Shown here: positions 25,737-35,926 of the stretch, piece after piece
Position numbering within the stretch: position 1 is the first letter of the stretch
Layout of the letters: each line of letters opens with the position of its first letter
Assembly: GCF_019216885.1 (NCBI RefSeq)
Contig: NZ_JAAQRC020000001.1
Location: forward strand, 5,025,501 to 5,089,500
Direction: 5' to 3'
Length of the DNA: 64,000 bases
From: Methylobacterium sp. SyP6R
GTDB taxonomy: Bacteria; Pseudomonadota; Alphaproteobacteria; Rhizobiales; Beijerinckiaceae
The notes under the pieces: generated by a model
What the model was told of the DNA's origin: nothing
Seen by the model: the letters and a program-made list of their open reading frames with translations, nothing else
The model's database searches: none
Position numbers and translations under genes: made by a program

Positions 25737-27410
25737 GAACAGCCCCTCGATCCGACCCTCGGCGTCGAGATAGATCCCTTCCGCCGCCGGCACCTTGGGC
25801 AGGCCCGGCATGGTCATGATCTCCCCGCAGATCGCCACGACGAAGCCGGCGCCTGCCGAGAGGCGCACGTCGCGCACCGCCACCACGTGGCCGCTCGGCG
25901 CGCCGATCAGGGCCGGGTCGGTGGAGAACGAGTACTGGGTCTTGGCCATGCAGACCGGAAGGTGGCCGTGGCCGCCCTGCGCGAAGGCCGCGAGCTTCGC
26001 CGCCGCCTTCGATTCCACCTGGATGTCGGCGGCGCCGTAGAGCGTCTTGGCGACGGTGCGGATCTTGTCCTCGAGCGGCATCGCGTCCGGGTAGACGAAA
26101 TGCGGCGTCGCGGCAGGACCCGCATCGGCGAGGCTCGCGACGGCGTGGGCCAGGCCCTCGGCGCCCGCCCCGCCCTCGGCCCAGTGCCGGCAGGTGATCG
26201 CCTCGACGTCGAGGCGGTCGCGGCAGAGCGCCTTGAGGGTGGCGTGCTCGGCCTCCGTGTCGGCGTGGAAGTGGTTCACCGCCACCACCACCGGCGCGCC
26301 GAAGCGGCGCACGTTCTCGACGTGGCGGGCGAGGTTGGCAAAGCCCCGCTCCAGGGCCGCGACGTCCTCGCGGCCGAGATCGCCCTTGGCGACGCCGCCA
26401 TGCATCTTGAGGGCGCGCACGGTGGCGACGATCACCACCGCGGACGGGTTCAGGCCCGCCTGCCGGCACTTGATGTCGAAGAACTTTTCCGCCCCGAGAT
26501 CGGCGCCGAAGCCGGCTTCCGTCACCACGTAGTCGCCGAGCCGGAGGCCCGCCCGGGTCGCGATCACCGAGTTGCAGCCATGCGCGATGTTGGCAAACGG
26601 CCCGCCATGGATCAGCGCCGGGCTGCCCTCCAGGGTCTGGACGAGGTTGGGCTGCAGCGCGTCCTTGAGCAGCACCGTCATGGCACCGGTGGCCTTGAGG
26701 TCGGCGAGCGTCACGGGCTTGCGGTCGCGGGTCTCCGCCACCACGATCCGGCCGAGGCGCGCCTCCAGGTCGGCGAGGTCGCGGGCGAGGCAGAACACCG
26801 CCATCACCTCCGAGGCCACCGTGATGTCGAAGCCGTCCTCGCGCGGATAGCCGTTGGCCACGCCCCCGAGGCTCTGGGTGATGGTGCGCAAGGCCCGGTC
26901 GTTCATGTCGAGCACGCGCCGGAACGCCACCCGGCGCAGGTCGATGTCGAGCTTGTTGCCCCAGTAGATGTGGTTGTCGATCAGCGCCGCCGCGAGGCTG
27001 TGGGCCGAGGTGATGGCGTGGAAGTCGCCGGTGAAGTGGAGGTTGATCGCCTCCATCGGCACCACCTGGGCCTTGCCGCCGCCGGCCGCCCCGCCCTTCA
27101 TGCCGAAACACGGCCCGAGGGAGGGCTCGCGCAGGCAGATCACCGTCTTGCGGCCGGTGCGGTTGAGTGCGTCGCCGAGGCCGACCGTGGTGGTGGTCTT
27201 GCCCTCGCCGGCCGGGGTCGGGCTGATCGCCGTCACCAGGATCAGCTTGCCCTCGGGCTTCGCTTCCAGGCCCCGGATATGGCCGTGGTCGATCTTGGCG
27301 ATGTGCCGGCCGTAGGGGTGCAGGGCGTCGTCCGGGATGCCGAGGCGCTCCGCAATCGCGGTGATCGGCTGGAGGGTGGCCGCGCGGGCGATCTCGATGT
27401 CGGTCGGCAT
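25734..27410 (-). CDS. fhs: Formate-tetrahydrofolate ligase
   Basis: A 558-residue cytoplasmic enzyme that makes 10-formyl-tetrahydrofolate from formate, ATP and tetrahydrofolate. In methylotrophs it is the entry point of formate carbon into the serine cycle. Seen: the P-loop [10 protein letters not shown] at residues 65-74, [67 protein letters not shown] and the C-terminal [13 protein letters not shown]. The length is the family norm. The stop codon lies at the edge of a palindromic repeat. No other C1 gene adjoins it. Confidence 0.98.
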   Translation of the reverse strand: MPTDIEIARAATLQPITAIAERLGIPDDALHPYGRHIAKIDHGHIRGLEAKPEGKLILVTAISPTPAGEGKTTTTVGLGDALNRTGRKTVICLREPSLGPCFGMKGGAAGGGKAQVVPMEAINLHFTGDFHAITSAHSLAAALIDNHIYWGNKLDIDLRRVAFRRVLDMNDRALRTITQSLGGVANGYPREDGFDITVASEVMAVFCLARDLADLEARLGRIVVAETRDRKPVTLADLKATGAMTVLLKDALQPNLVQTLEGSPALIHGGPFANIAHGCNSVIATRAGLRLGDYVVTEAGFGADLGAEKFFDIKCRQAGLNPSAVVIVATVRALKMHGGVAKGDLGREDVAALERGFANLARHVENVRRFGAPVVVAVNHFHADTEAEHATLKALCRDRLDVEAITCRHWAEGGAGAEGLAHAVASLADAGPAATPHFVYPDAMPLEDKIRTVAKTLYGAADIQVESKAAAKLAAFAQGGHGHLPVCMAKTQYSFSTDPALIGAPSGHVVAVRDVRLSAGAGFVVAICGEIMTMPGLPKVPAAEGIYLDAEGRIEGLF

Positions 27411-27693
27411 TGTGTCCCGATCGTTGTTCTGGGAGCCGGAGGGAGGCGGCTTGGCGTGGCGGGGATTCTAGGCGGAGGCCGCCCTTGTCGAAAAGATCAA
27501 ATCGCTTGAGCAGGATACTCAGAAAAATTGAAGACCCTCGCGCGGGTTGCGAACAGGCGAGTGACGACCGGACGTGTCGCGAGGCCGCCGTTAGCCATGC
27601 CGGCAGATCGCCGCGGTCCCGGCGGCGAAGGCTTCACCATTGCGGCTCCAGGGTGGTGCCGTTGCAGGCCGGCGGTGAGCGGGAGAGACTGGG

Positions 27694-28032
27694 ATGGCCT
27701 TCTGGCTGCGGGCCGGGCTGGTGATCGGCGCGATCTACTACCTGTCGCCGTTGCGCCTCGGCGAGGCGCCCTCCCCGGCCCGGACGGCGCAGGCCGCCCC
27801 GGGGCTCGCCGAGATCGCAGGGCCGGTCCTCGCCGCATTGCCAGATTCCCTACGGCCCGAGTTCCTGCGCGCCCGGATGGGCGAGGCCGCCGCCGCGGAG
27901 GCCGGGCGCACCCTCGGGGCGGGCCTGCGCGCAGTCGCGGCGGAGGCGGGCCGCGCGCCCTCCCGCGACACCCTGACGGTCCATGACCGGCAACCGGCCT
28001 GGCGCGGCGCCGCCGAGCGGGAGATGCGCTGA
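27694..28032 (+). CDS. Hypothetical small membrane-anchored protein
   Basis: 112 residues, unrecognised. Residues ~2-18 (AFWLRAGLVIGAIYYLS) are a single hydrophobic helix or uncleaved signal; the rest is Ala/Arg-rich and helical with no cysteine. A GGGAGAG stretch precedes the ATG. Base composition and third-position GC are like the neighbours, which supports a real gene. It is divergent from fhs with a ~280-bp gap in which no other gene was found. No function is proposed. Confidence 0.5.
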   Translation: MAFWLRAGLVIGAIYYLSPLRLGEAPSPARTAQAAPGLAEIAGPVLAALPDSLRPEFLRARMGEAAAAEAGRTLGAGLRAVAAEAGRAPSRDTLTVHDRQPAWRGAAEREMR

Positions 28033-28261
28033 CCCCGTTCCGCCATGAACAGGCAAGGATCCGATGGTATAGACTGCGCCTAGACCGAAAGGCCTATGCC
28101 TGTCGTGTGAGCAGCAAGCGGAACTTTGGCCGACTGCCTCTGTTTCCAGATTGTGAACCTAACAAGCGATCATCGGAATTGCTGTACGGCTCCGAGCCGA
28201 TAACGGGCGAGGCGGTGGTATTGCTTTTTTCTGTCCAACAAAGCCTTGAGCCCGATCTGCC

Positions 28262-28492
28262 GTGCCCCGCTACTTCTTCGATATCCTGGATTCGACGCAG
28301 AGCGTGCCGGACGAGGCGGGCCTCGATTGCCGCGACATCGCCGAGGCGCATCGCCAGGCGCAGACCCTGATCGACGACGCGATGAACGGCCCCGAAGCGA
28401 CGCGGATCGACTGGTGCGCGTGGCGCGTCGAGGTGCGCGACGAGGCACGGCACCTGATCTTCACCGTGCCGTTCCCGCCCCGCAGCGATTGA
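28262..28492 (+). CDS. DUF6894 small protein
   Basis: 76 residues starting MPRYFFDILDS and containing DEAGLDCRDIAEAHRQA, the pattern of the DUF6894 family. These small proteins are abundant in Methylobacterium and Bradyrhizobium and often sit alone or near stress genes; their function is not known. The single Trp-rich segment DWCAWRVEVRDE and the C-terminal beta-strand FTVPF fit a small alpha/beta fold. It stands as a single gene with ~230 bp upstream and ~190 bp downstream free of recognisable genes. Confidence 0.8.
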   Translation: MPRYFFDILDSTQSVPDEAGLDCRDIAEAHRQAQTLIDDAMNGPEATRIDWCAWRVEVRDEARHLIFTVPFPPRSD

Positions 28493-28680
28493 ACGCCCAC
28501 GAAATCCGCCATCCTCTCACGCAGGCTATCCCCAGGGTCGGCCGGCTCACCGGGCGGCAAGGGCTAACATCTCGCGTTCCTGCCACTATACTCAGTCGGA
28601 GTGTTGTGGATCCGGCTGCGTCGCGCAGCGGGATGCGACGGTCCGGAGCGCGTCTCCGGCCGCGCCGGGAAGGCTTTGCG

Positions 28681-29271
28681 ATGTCCGACACCGAGGAGGA
28701 GGTACCGGCCGACCGTGTGGTCGAGACCCTTGAGGTTTTGCTGCGCTCGCCGCCTTTCCTGCGCTCGCCGAAGCTGGCGCGCTTCCTGCGCTTCGTGGTC
28801 GAGGAGGAGTTGGCCGGACGGGGCGCGACCATCAAAGCCTACACCATCGCCACCCAGGCGCTGGGCCGCGGCCCCGATTTCGATGCGAGTCTTGATCCGA
28901 GCGTGCGGGTCGAGGCCGGCCGCCTGCGGCGGGCGCTAGACGACACCTATGCCCAGCACCCTGCGGGGCTCGAGGTCCGCGTCACCGTGCCGGTGGGCGG
29001 CTACCGGCCCCGGTTCGCCCTCGTGGCGGAGGCGCCGGCCGCCCCGGAGGATGCGGCCGTGCCGGAGCCCGAGGAGGCCCTGCGCCTCCCGGCGGCAGAG
29101 GAGGAGCCGCGCGCGATGGTGGTCGGGTTCAGCCCCCGCGGCCAGGTGGCGGTCATCGCGCTGCTCGCCGGCATCCTGTTGGTGCTCTGCGTCGATCTCG
29201 GTCTGACCCTGAGCACCCGCTTAGGCGCCGATCCCGTGCCGCCGCGCGACATCGCCGCACGAAGCAAGTAA
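28681..29271 (+). CDS. Membrane-anchored protein with the N-terminal domain of adenylate cyclase-type TPR regulators
   Basis: 196 residues. Residues ~10-110 match a domain usually found at the N-terminus of large rhizobial 'adenylate cyclase'/TPR proteins: LLRSPPFLRSPKLARFLRFVVEEELAG, IKAYTIATQALGRGPDFDASLDPSVRVEAGRLRRAL, then VPVGGYRPRF. It looks like a winged-helix-like DNA- or partner-binding domain. Here it stands alone and is followed by an acidic linker and one C-terminal membrane helix (VAVIALLAGILLVLCVDLG). The TPR half is absent. The stop codon lies inside a 13-bp tandem repeat. Role unknown. Confidence 0.7.
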   Translation: MSDTEEEVPADRVVETLEVLLRSPPFLRSPKLARFLRFVVEEELAGRGATIKAYTIATQALGRGPDFDASLDPSVRVEAGRLRRALDDTYAQHPAGLEVRVTVPVGGYRPRFALVAEAPAAPEDAAVPEPEEALRLPAAEEEPRAMVVGFSPRGQVAVIALLAGILLVLCVDLGLTLSTRLGADPVPPRDIAARSK

Positions 29272-29316
29272 CGGCGGCAAGTAACGGCGGCGAGTAACCT
29301 CAGCAAGTAACCGCGG
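29265..29316. repeat. Four tandem 13-bp units over a stop codon
   Basis: Units CAAGTAACGGCGG, CAAGTAACGGCGG, CGAGTAACCTCAG and CAAGTAACCGCGG. The first unit contains the TAA stop of the preceding gene; the others place TAA in different frames because 13 is not a multiple of 3. Replication slippage is the likely origin. Confidence 0.85.
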
Positions 29317-29327
29317 CAGATGAACGG

Positions 29328-29609
29328 TCAGGTCCAGCGGGTGGCGAAGCGAGCGAGATCCGCCGCGCTTGCGAAGGCGACGACGCCAAGGGTGCGGGTC
29401 TCCTCCGGCAGGCCCGGGAACAGCACGTAGGTCACGCTGCGCCGGCTATAGGCGGTGCTGGGCGCCTCCGTGACGGTCCAGTCCCGCACCTCCTGCGCGA
29501 GCGCGTCGGGATCGTCCGGCGCGACCAGGCCGGACCGCTCGCGCAGGGCGAGCACGTAGGGGCCGAGATCCGGATGCTGCTCGCGCAGGACCTTGACGAT
29601 ATCGATCAT
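29328..29609 (-). CDS. Hypothetical protein, 93 residues
   Basis: A small protein starting MIDIVKVLREQHPDLG, with a helical N-terminal half and a beta-rich C-terminal half (SVTYVLFPGLPEETRTLGVVAFAS). No family was recognised. The ATG chosen is the last plausible one: a longer reading runs through the repeat directly upstream and into the EthD gene region in another frame. Codon bias matches the neighbours. It lies between the 13-bp tandem repeat and repeat T3. Confidence 0.55.
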   Translation of the reverse strand: MIDIVKVLREQHPDLGPYVLALRERSGLVAPDDPDALAQEVRDWTVTEAPSTAYSRRSVTYVLFPGLPEETRTLGVVAFASAADLARFATRWT

Positions 29610-29611
29610 CG

Positions 29612-29717
29612 CTCGAGCATTTTCCGACGACGTGGAGACCGGTCCGCGAGGACAAGGCGGCAAAGCAACGGGCCCGGACCACCGCCCGACCGCAGCGCGG
29701 TCGAACGGTGGTCCGGA
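29612..29717. repeat. ~105-bp palindromic repeat, copy T3
   Basis: Begins CTCGAGCATTTTCCGACGACG and ends with the inverted pair CCGGACCACCG ... CGGTGGTCCGG. It is related to copies T1 (54677-54780, inverted) and T2 (55433-55538). It exactly fills the gap between the 93-residue gene and the EthD gene. Confidence 0.75.
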
Positions 29718-29719
29718 TA

Positions 29720-30037
29720 TCAGAAGCTCTGCGGCTCGTTGATTTGCACCACCGGCTGGCCCTTGAAGAAATTCGGGATGTCGCCGAAGATTTCCTTGCC
29801 GTGGGCCGCGCCCGCCTTCTGGAAGTCGTCGAGCGAGCGGAAGGCGAGGAGCGCCATCACCTGGAACGGGGCCGGGCTGCCGTCGGGCGTGCCACCGGCC
29901 TTCACCACCTCGACCTTGTCCAGGCCCATCGGGGACCAGCGCTCGCGCACCAGCGGAATGTGGTGCTTGAGGTAATAGTCGAGGTCGAAGGGCAGGGCGT
30001 CGGCGCCGCCCGGATACATCACGCTGACCAGGATCAT
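29720..30037 (-). CDS. EthD-domain small protein
   Basis: A 105-residue EthD-type alpha/beta ferredoxin-like barrel protein. It starts MILVSVMYPGG and has the family pattern FDLDYYLKHHIPLVRERW, then FQVMALLAFRSLDDFQKA and FFKGQPVVQINEP. Such proteins form dimers and are linked to degradation of ethers and other small compounds, often with unknown substrates. The gene starts ~120 bp downstream (in its own direction) of the dgcA stop, so it might be the last member of a dgcN-dgcA transcript, but no functional link is evident. Confidence 0.85.
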   Translation of the reverse strand: MILVSVMYPGGADALPFDLDYYLKHHIPLVRERWSPMGLDKVEVVKAGGTPDGSPAPFQVMALLAFRSLDDFQKAGAAHGKEIFGDIPNFFKGQPVVQINEPQSF

Positions 30038-30160
30038 GGCGTTCGGTCTCTCCCGGATGCGGGACCCGTCCCCGGTCCCTGACGGCCAGAGAGCATCCTT
30101 TGCCGGCCCGGCGCAAGCGCGCCGGGCTCGGGCTCGGGTCGGTTCAGGCGGAAAAATCCG

Positions 30161-31141
30161 TCATCCCCACAAGGCGGGCTCCGGCGGGTGGACCAGGCTG
30201 CCCTCGAACCTCAGGCCGGGCTCGCGGTCGCTGGCCAGCAGCAGCGGGCCGTCGAGGTCGACGAAGTCGGCGAACCCTGAGAGCAGCATCGCCGGCGCCA
30301 TGGCGAGCGAGGTGCCGAGCATGCAGCCGACCATGATCGACAGGCCCCGTGCCTTCGCGTCCTGCGCAAGCCGCAGGGCCTCGGTGAGGCCGCCGGCCTT
30401 GTCGAGCTTGATGTTGATCGCGTCGTAGCGATCTTTCAGGGCGTCGAGGTCGACGTCGCCGTGCAGGCTCTCGTCGGCGCAGATCGGGATCGGACGCGCG
30501 ATCCGGGCCAGCAGCCCGTCATCGCCCGCCGGCAGGGGCTGCTCGATCAGTTCCACCCCGGCCGCCGCGCAGGCCGCGAGGTTGGCCTCCAGCGTGTCGG
30601 CCGACCACGCCTCGTTGGCATCGACCACGAGCCGCGACGCCGGCGCACCCCGGCGCACCGCGGCGATCCGCTCCGGATCGCCCGCCCCGCCGAGCTTCAC
30701 CTTCAGGAGCGGCCGCGCCGCCGCCATATGGGCCGCCGCCGCCATCTCCTCCGGCGTGCCGAGGCTCAGCGTGTAGCAGGTCGTCACCGGCGCGGGCGCC
30801 GGGATGCCGGCGAGCACGTGGGCGGGCCTGCCGCTCCGCTTGGCTTCGAGGTCCCACAGGGCGCAGTCGAGGGCGTTGCGGGCGGCCCCCGCCGGCATCC
30901 GGCCGGCGAGATCCCGGCGGGTGAGCCCGGCGGCCAGCGCCTCGCCTTGCTGGGCAATCAAGTCGCGCACGCCCTCCACGGTCTCGCCGTAGCGGGCGTA
31001 AGGAACGCATTCGCCGCGGCCGGTGACGGTGCCGTCCGTGACCTCGGCCACCACCACCACGGCCTCCGTCCGGCTGCCGCGGGAGATGGTGAAGCGGCCG
31101 GCAATCGGCCAGCGCTCGATTGTCGTCGCGAGCCGGATCAC
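30161..31141 (-). CDS. dgcA: Enolase-superfamily N-acetyl-D-glutamate racemase/dipeptide epimerase
   Basis: A 326-residue muconate lactonising/dipeptide epimerase-type enolase. Catalytic features seen: KVKLGG, DANEAW, LIEQPLP, ICADES and NIKLDKAGG, giving the two lysine bases and three acidic metal ligands. Alone it would be called L-Ala-D/L-Glu epimerase. However it overlaps the upstream DUF1611 gene (GTGA), and the pair is the DgcN-DgcA arrangement reported to convert D-glutamate via N-acetyl-D-glutamate to L-glutamate. The GTG start embedded in the dgcN stop implies coupled translation. A glutamate ABC importer is divergent from dgcN, which supports this reading. Confidence 0.82.
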   Translation of the reverse strand: MIRLATTIERWPIAGRFTISRGSRTEAVVVVAEVTDGTVTGRGECVPYARYGETVEGVRDLIAQQGEALAAGLTRRDLAGRMPAGAARNALDCALWDLEAKRSGRPAHVLAGIPAPAPVTTCYTLSLGTPEEMAAAAHMAAARPLLKVKLGGAGDPERIAAVRRGAPASRLVVDANEAWSADTLEANLAACAAAGVELIEQPLPAGDDGLLARIARPIPICADESLHGDVDLDALKDRYDAINIKLDKAGGLTEALRLAQDAKARGLSIMVGCMLGTSLAMAPAMLLSGFADFVDLDGPLLLASDREPGLRFEGSLVHPPEPALWG

Positions 31142-32148
31142 GCCGGGAACTCCGCGACCAGCCGGTCGACCAGCCCCTCGACGCCGAACCGCACCGGATC
31201 GGTCGCCGGCAGGCCGTAATCGCCGGCGAGCGTGTCGAGGAGCGCCCTCGCCTCCCCTTCCGCCAGGGCCTGGGTGTTGATGGCGATGCCGGTCGGCCGG
31301 ATCTCCGGGTTGGTCAGGCGGCCGAGCTGGATGGTGAGGTCGATCACCTCGCGGATGCTCGGCAGCGGGTGCTTGACCCCGCGCATCGTCGTGCGGGTCG
31401 GCTCGTGGCAGACCACGAAGGCGTCGGGTTGGGCGCCGTGCAGCAGGCCGAGGCTGACGCCGGCGAAGCTCGGATGGAACAGCGAGCCCTGGCCCTCGAT
31501 CAGGTCCCAATGCTGCGGATCGGCGGCGGGCGCGATCCACTCGACGGCGCCGGAGATGAAATCGGCCACCACCGCGTCGATGGCGACGCCGCGGCCGGAG
31601 ATGAACACCCCGGTCTGGCCGGTGGCGCGGAAATCGGCGTCGAGACCGCGGGCCCGCATGCCCTTCTCGAGCGCCAGCACGGTGTATTTCTTGCCGACCG
31701 AGCAGTCGGTGCCGACGGTGAGCAGCCGCCGGCCCGGCCGCCGCGTGCCCTTGCCGGTATCGAAGCGCTCGTCGGAATGGCGCACGTCGTGGAGCTGGCG
31801 CCCGTGGCGCGACGCGGCCTCGGCGATCGCCGGCACCGAGCCGAGGCGGGTGTGAAGCCCGCTCGCCACGTCGAGCCCGGCCTCGATCGCCTGGACGATG
31901 GTGGAGATCCAGTGCTCGGGCAGCACGCCGCCGGCATTGACCACGCCGACGATCAGCGTACGGGCGCCCTTGGCGACGCCCTCGGCGATCGTCAGGTCCG
32001 GGATGCCGAGATCGGCGGCGCAACCGGGCAGGCGCAATTGCCCGACGCACCATTCGGGCCGCCAGTCGACGATGCCGTAGGCGGTCTTGGCGGCGAGCTT
32101 GTCGGGCACGTCGCCGAGGAACATCAGGTAGGGCGTGGCGATCTGCAT
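31138..32148 (-). CDS. dgcN: DUF1611 protein, D-glutamate N-acetyltransferase DgcN-like
   Basis: A 336-residue DUF1611 protein: N-terminal Rossmann-like domain (IVDWRPEWCVGQL, then GVVNAGGVLPEHW) and a C-terminal P-loop domain with GTDCSVGKK at 146-154 and IEGQGSLFHPSFAGVSLGLLHG. DUF1611 includes DgcN, reported as the acetyltransferase that starts a D-glutamate catabolic route with DgcA. The gene order dgcN then dgcA with a 4-bp overlap supports that identity over an orphan DUF1611. It is divergent from a glutamate/aspartate importer over a ~300-bp region. Confidence 0.82.
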   Translation of the reverse strand: MQIATPYLMFLGDVPDKLAAKTAYGIVDWRPEWCVGQLRLPGCAADLGIPDLTIAEGVAKGARTLIVGVVNAGGVLPEHWISTIVQAIEAGLDVASGLHTRLGSVPAIAEAASRHGRQLHDVRHSDERFDTGKGTRRPGRRLLTVGTDCSVGKKYTVLALEKGMRARGLDADFRATGQTGVFISGRGVAIDAVVADFISGAVEWIAPAADPQHWDLIEGQGSLFHPSFAGVSLGLLHGAQPDAFVVCHEPTRTTMRGVKHPLPSIREVIDLTIQLGRLTNPEIRPTGIAINTQALAEGEARALLDTLAGDYGLPATDPVRFGVEGLVDRLVAEFPA

Positions 32149-32455
32149 CGGTCTCGTCGGTCCGTCGTCGCGGGGGCGTCACGGGTGCCGGGCGCGCGTG
32201 GCAATCACCGGCAGGACACCTTCGCGCGGGCGCGGCCACGGTGCAACAGGCCCGCCGCGAGGGGGTGCCCAGCCAGGGGCGACCTGCACCGGCGCCGACT
32301 GGCCCGCGCCTTGCCAGGGGCGGGCCGGGCACGGCCCTCGGTTTGTCAGGTCTTGCGCAGAATGCCCCACCCGGCGGCGGCGGCGGCCCCGAGCCTAACC
32401 CTTGACGTGATGATCGCCGTGGCGGACTAGGTCGATGCCCAATAGGAGAGCACGA
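32149..32455. promoter_or_regulatory. Divergent dgcN / gltI intergenic region
   Basis: No gene seen. A CTTGAC hexamer at 32401-32406 with the weak hexamer GGACTA 17 bp later is the best promoter candidate for the importer, followed by the AGGAG ribosome site at 32444-32448. The rest is GC-rich with several short GGGCGGGCC-type inverted stretches. Shared regulation of both sides is possible, but no operator was identified. Confidence 0.35.
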
Positions 32456-33367
32456 ATGCGTTTGAGAAGCCTGCTTCCCGTCCTGCTCGCCGGTCTGGCG
32501 GCCTCCGCCGGCACCGCTTCGGCCCAGGATCTCAGCGGGACGCTGAAGAAGATCAAGGAGACCGGGCAGATCACGCTGGCCTACCGCGATTCCTCGGTGC
32601 CGTTCTCCTACCTCGACAACAACCAGAAGCCGGTCGGCTTCGCGATGGACATCTGCTACAAGATCGTCGACGCGGTGAAGTCCGAGCTGAAGCTCGACAA
32701 GCTCGAGGTCAAGCTCAACCCGGTGACGTCGGCGACGCGCATCCCGCTGATCGCCAACGGCACCGTCGACCTCGAATGCGGCTCGACCACCAACAACGTC
32801 GAGCGGCAGAAGCAGGTCGCCTTCACCAACACCCACTTCCTCACCGCCAACCGCTTCATCGCCAAGAAGTCGAGCGGCCTGACGAAGTTCGAGGACCTGA
32901 AGGGCAAGACCGTCGTGTCGACCTCGGGCACGACCAACATCAAGCAGATCAACGAGTACAACGCCGAGAAGAAGCTCGGCATCACGATCCTGCCGGCCAA
33001 GGACCACGCCGAGGCGTTCCTGATGGTCGAGACCGGCCGCGCCGCCGCCTTCGTGATGGACGACGTGCTGCTCGCCTCGCTCGCCGCCTCGTCCAAGGAG
33101 CCGACCGCCTACGCGATCTCGACCGACGCCCTGTCGAAGCCCGAGCCCTACGGCATCATGCTGCGCAAGGACGATGCGCCGTTCAAGAAGGTCGCGGACG
33201 CCGCCACCGCCGCCTTCTACAAGAGCCCCGAGGCCAAGGTCACCTACGACAAGTGGTTCATGAAGCCGATCCCGCCGCGGGACATCAACCTGAACCTGCC
33301 GATGAGCGAGGCGCTGCAGCACGCCTTCGCCAAGCCGAGCGACAGCCCGGACCCGGCCGCCTACTGA
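32456..33367 (+). CDS. gltI: Glutamate/aspartate ABC transporter substrate-binding protein
   Basis: A 303-residue periplasmic binding protein with a Sec signal peptide (residues ~1-25, ending ASAQD). It follows E. coli GltI closely: DSSVPFSYLDNNQKPVGF, CGSTTNNVERQKQVAFTNT, TVVSTSGTTNIKQ, AFVMDDVLLA and MLRKDDAPFKK. Glutamate or aspartate is therefore the expected ligand; whether the D form is also bound cannot be told. The second in-frame ATG is chosen because an AGGAG site sits 7 bp before it; the upstream ATG would add seven polar residues. It opens a four-gene importer operon. Confidence 0.93.
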   Translation: MRLRSLLPVLLAGLAASAGTASAQDLSGTLKKIKETGQITLAYRDSSVPFSYLDNNQKPVGFAMDICYKIVDAVKSELKLDKLEVKLNPVTSATRIPLIANGTVDLECGSTTNNVERQKQVAFTNTHFLTANRFIAKKSSGLTKFEDLKGKTVVSTSGTTNIKQINEYNAEKKLGITILPAKDHAEAFLMVETGRAAAFVMDDVLLASLAASSKEPTAYAISTDALSKPEPYGIMLRKDDAPFKKVADAATAAFYKSPEAKVTYDKWFMKPIPPRDINLNLPMSEALQHAFAKPSDSPDPAAY

Positions 33368-33542
33368 TCTGAAGACCGGGCGCCGCTTTCGCTGCGGCAG
33401 GGCGGCGCCCCACTTCGTTCCCTCTCGGCACTTTTTCCCTGTGCCTTCGCCCGCGTCCGGCCTCGCCCGGGCCGGAAAACCGTATACCATCGGACGCCGA
33501 CATCAGCCTCCCCGAGAACCGAGCGGACCCGGAAGACAGGGC

Positions 33543-34262
33543 ATGAACTACAACTGGAACTGGGGCATCTTCTTCGAGGCGTCGCCCGAGGGGAACGGCA
33601 CCTACGCCGACATGCTGCTGTCGGGCCTGATGTGGACGATCCTCACGGCGCTCTGCGCCTGGGTCATCGCCTTCGCCATCGGCTCGGTCGTCGGCGTGCT
33701 GCGCACCCTGCCGAGCCGCGGGGCGCAAGCGGTCGGCAACGCCTATGTCGAACTCTTCCGCAACATCCCGCTCCTCGTGCAGATGTTCCTCTGGTACTTC
33801 GTGCTGCCGGAGGTGCTGCCGGAATCCTGGGGCACCTGGCTGAAGCAGCTGCCAAACGCGCCGTTCTACACCGCCGTGGTGTGCCTCGGCTTCTTCACCG
33901 CCTCGCGCGTCGCCGAGCAGGTGCGGGCCGGCATCCAGGCCCTGCCGCGGGGCCAGCGCATGGCCGGCACGGCGCTCGGGCTCACCACCGCCCAGACCTA
34001 CCGCTACGTGCTGCTGCCCAACGCCTACCGCATCATCCTGCCGCCGCTGACCTCCGAGTTCCTCAACAACCTGAAGAACACGTCGGTGGCGCTGACCATC
34101 GGCCTCCTGGAGCTGACTGCGCGAGCCCGCGCGATGCAGGAATTCTCGTTCCAGGTCTTCGAGGCCTTCACGGCGGCGACCCTCATCTACATCGTCATCA
34201 ACCTGCTGGTGGTGACCGTGGCCGGCGTGATCGAGCGCCGCGTCGCGGTGCCGGGCCGCTGA
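33543..34262 (+). CDS. gltJ: Glutamate/aspartate ABC transporter permease
   Basis: A 239-residue inner-membrane permease of the polar amino-acid family. It begins MNYNWNWGIFFEASPEG like GltJ and carries VELFRNIPLLVQMFLWYFVLPEVLP and the ATPase-coupling segment GQRMAGTALGLTTAQTYRYVLLPNAYR. Several hydrophobic helices are visible. The stretch of 175 bp between the binding-protein stop and this ATG holds no other gene. It pairs with the next permease as a heterodimer. Confidence 0.93.
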   Translation: MNYNWNWGIFFEASPEGNGTYADMLLSGLMWTILTALCAWVIAFAIGSVVGVLRTLPSRGAQAVGNAYVELFRNIPLLVQMFLWYFVLPEVLPESWGTWLKQLPNAPFYTAVVCLGFFTASRVAEQVRAGIQALPRGQRMAGTALGLTTAQTYRYVLLPNAYRIILPPLTSEFLNNLKNTSVALTIGLLELTARARAMQEFSFQVFEAFTAATLIYIVINLLVVTVAGVIERRVAVPGR

Positions 34263-34292
34263 TCCTCTAACGCTTCGGGCAGGGTCCTCGCG

Positions 34293-34985
34293 ATGTTCTC
34301 GAATTTCGATTTCGGCGTCATCCTGAATTCCTGGCGCTACCTGTTCCTCGACGGGATGACCTTCACGCTGACCCTGACCGCGCTCGCGGCGATCGGCGGC
34401 GTGATTCTCGGCACGCTGATCGCCATGATGCGGCTGTCGGGCCTGCCTGTGCTGCCCCAGATCGCCAAGGTCTACGTCAACTTCATGCGCTCGCTGCCGC
34501 TGGTGCTGGTGATCTTCTGGTTCTACTTCCTGGTGCCGTATATCGGGCAGTGGGTCACCGGGTCCGAGCGGCCGATCCAGGTCGGCGCCTTCTCGTCCTC
34601 GCTCATCACCTTCACGCTGTTCGAGGCGGCCTACTTCTCCGAGATCATGCGGGCGGGCATCCAGTCGATCCCCAAGGGACAGGGCGCGGCGGCCTCGGCG
34701 CTCGGCCTCACCTACTGGCAATCGATGGCCAACGTCATCCTGCCCCAGGCCTTCCGCAACATGCTGCCGGTGCTTCTGACCCAGACCATCGTGCTGTTCC
34801 AGGACACCTCACTGGTCTACGTCCTGTCGATCACCGACTTCCTCGGCGCCGCCTCCAAGATCGCGCAGCGCGACGGGCGCCTCGTCGAGATGTACCTGTT
34901 CGCGGCCGTCGTCTACTTTGCCGTCTGCTTCATCGCCTCGCTCCTGGTGCGCCGCCTGCAGCGCCGGGTCGCCATCATCCGATAG
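34293..34985 (+). CDS. gltK: Glutamate/aspartate ABC transporter permease
   Basis: A 230-residue second permease. GltK-like features: [28 protein letters not shown] at the start (helix 1), [21 protein letters not shown], and the coupling segment [29 protein letters not shown], ending with a basic tail. It follows the first permease by 30 bp and precedes the ATPase by 10 bp, so all are one operon. It functions only as part of this importer. Confidence 0.93.
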   Translation: MFSNFDFGVILNSWRYLFLDGMTFTLTLTALAAIGGVILGTLIAMMRLSGLPVLPQIAKVYVNFMRSLPLVLVIFWFYFLVPYIGQWVTGSERPIQVGAFSSSLITFTLFEAAYFSEIMRAGIQSIPKGQGAAASALGLTYWQSMANVILPQAFRNMLPVLLTQTIVLFQDTSLVYVLSITDFLGAASKIAQRDGRLVEMYLFAAVVYFAVCFIASLLVRRLQRRVAIIR

Positions 34986-34995
34986 GATCCGCGCC

Positions 34996-35856
<861 letters not shown>

Positions 35857-35884
35857 ACGTGCGCCATCCGCAGGTGTGAGTGCG

Positions 35885-35906
35885 AGGGGCCCCGCGTGGG
35901 CCCCTT
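35885..35906 (+). terminator. Possible terminator hairpin of the glt operon
   Basis: AGGGGCCC and GGGCCCCT separated by CGCGT, then only TTGT. The stem is strong but the T-run is weak, so efficiency is doubtful. Located just after gltL. Confidence 0.5.
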
Positions 35907-35926
35907 GTCGTTGGTCGAAGACCCGC

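Noticed and set aside
32435..32455. Upstream ATG as the gltI start
   Set aside because: It lies before the AGGAG ribosome site and would add polar residues ahead of the signal peptide.
30161..33490. A 1109-codon minus-strand open frame over dgcA and the antisense of dgcN and gltI
   Set aside because: Only the first ~326 residues match a family; dgcN and gltI are well-supported in other frames.
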